NCBI GenBank assembly: GCA_946409675.1
Contig: CAMJXI010000050.1
Coordinates: forward strand, 1-7,351
Reading direction: 5' to 3'
DNA: 7,351 bases
Source: an uncultured Lactobacillus sp.
GTDB taxonomy: Bacteria > Bacillota > Bacilli > Lactobacillales > Lactobacillaceae
Shown here: positions 7,307 through 7,351 of the stretch, in pieces
Numbering within the stretch: the first letter of the stretch is position 1
Layout: every line of letters starts with the position of its first letter
The notes under the pieces: generated by a model
What the model saw: the letters and a program-made list of their open reading frames with translations, nothing else
The model's database searches: none
What the model was told of the DNA's origin: nothing
Made by a program: the position numbers and the translations under genes

Positions 7307-7351
7307 AGATCGGAAGAGCACACGTCTGAACTCCAGTCACCAACGGAAATC
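7307..7351 (+). other. Illumina TruSeq adapter contamination with probable index
   Basis: From 7307 the sequence is the 34-base TruSeq 3' adapter read from insert into adapter. It begins AGATCGGAAGAGC and ends CTCCAGTCAC at 7340, with no mismatch to the adapter as I remember it. The next eight bases, CAACGGAA (7341-7348), sit where the i7 index belongs. The last three, ATC, match the start of the constant sequence that follows the index. In the gene's frame it reads RSEEHTSELQSPTEI, a peptide known from adapter-contaminated protein records. It is a library artefact and marks the end of real sequence. Confidence 0.98.

Noticed and set aside
7120..7323. Minus-strand open frame of 67 codons beginning MCSSDL
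   Set aside because: Its start codon and first residues come from the reverse complement of the adapter, and the rest is antisense to the conserved ABC domain.
1..7351. CRISPR array, tRNA or rRNA gene, insertion sequence, phage or defence genes
   Set aside because: I saw no spaced direct repeats, cloverleaf, conserved rRNA segment, transposase motif or terminal inverted repeats. The window is almost fully covered by the five genes.

Overview
The window looks like a single short contig from a low-to-moderate GC Firmicute, most likely a lactic acid bacterium of the Lactobacillaceae. The main reason is an 844-residue PepN-type aminopeptidase of the lactobacillal kind. The strong AAGGAG/GAGAGG ribosome sites, AT-rich promoters and a LAB-style heterodimeric ABC exporter pair agree with this. 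Genus and species cannot be fixed by eye. All five genes are on the + strand.

Layout. (1) 3-1037: the C-terminal part of a ClC-family chloride channel/antiporter whose start lies before the window. (2) 1038-1144: an AT-rich promoter region with two tandem copies of a perfect 10-bp palindrome. (3) 1145-3679: pepN, followed after 17 bp by (4) 3697-4074, a small FMN-binding split-barrel protein, probably on the same transcript. (5) 4075-4191: a long intrinsic terminator hairpin whose 3' arm overlaps an extended -10 promoter for the next operon. (6) 4192-5925 and 5912 onward: two overlapping genes for the half-transporters of a heterodimeric ABC exporter. The first subunit has a degenerate Walker B and H-loop. 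The second is cut off in its nucleotide-binding domain. (7) 7307-7351: not genomic. This is an Illumina TruSeq read-through adapter followed by a probable 8-base index.

How the genes work together. PepN is a cytosolic zinc exopeptidase that trims peptides for nitrogen nutrition. The FMN protein next to it has no known link to peptide use. The two ABC half-transporters should form one export pump, with one degenerate and one hydrolytic ATP site. The ClC gene appears to belong to a separate upstream unit.

I found no convincing new biological system. The most unusual sequence is the adapter artefact at the right end, which extends the last gene's reading frame with false residues. The regulatory palindromes at 1071-1091 and 4120-4131 are the best biological leads, and both are modest.
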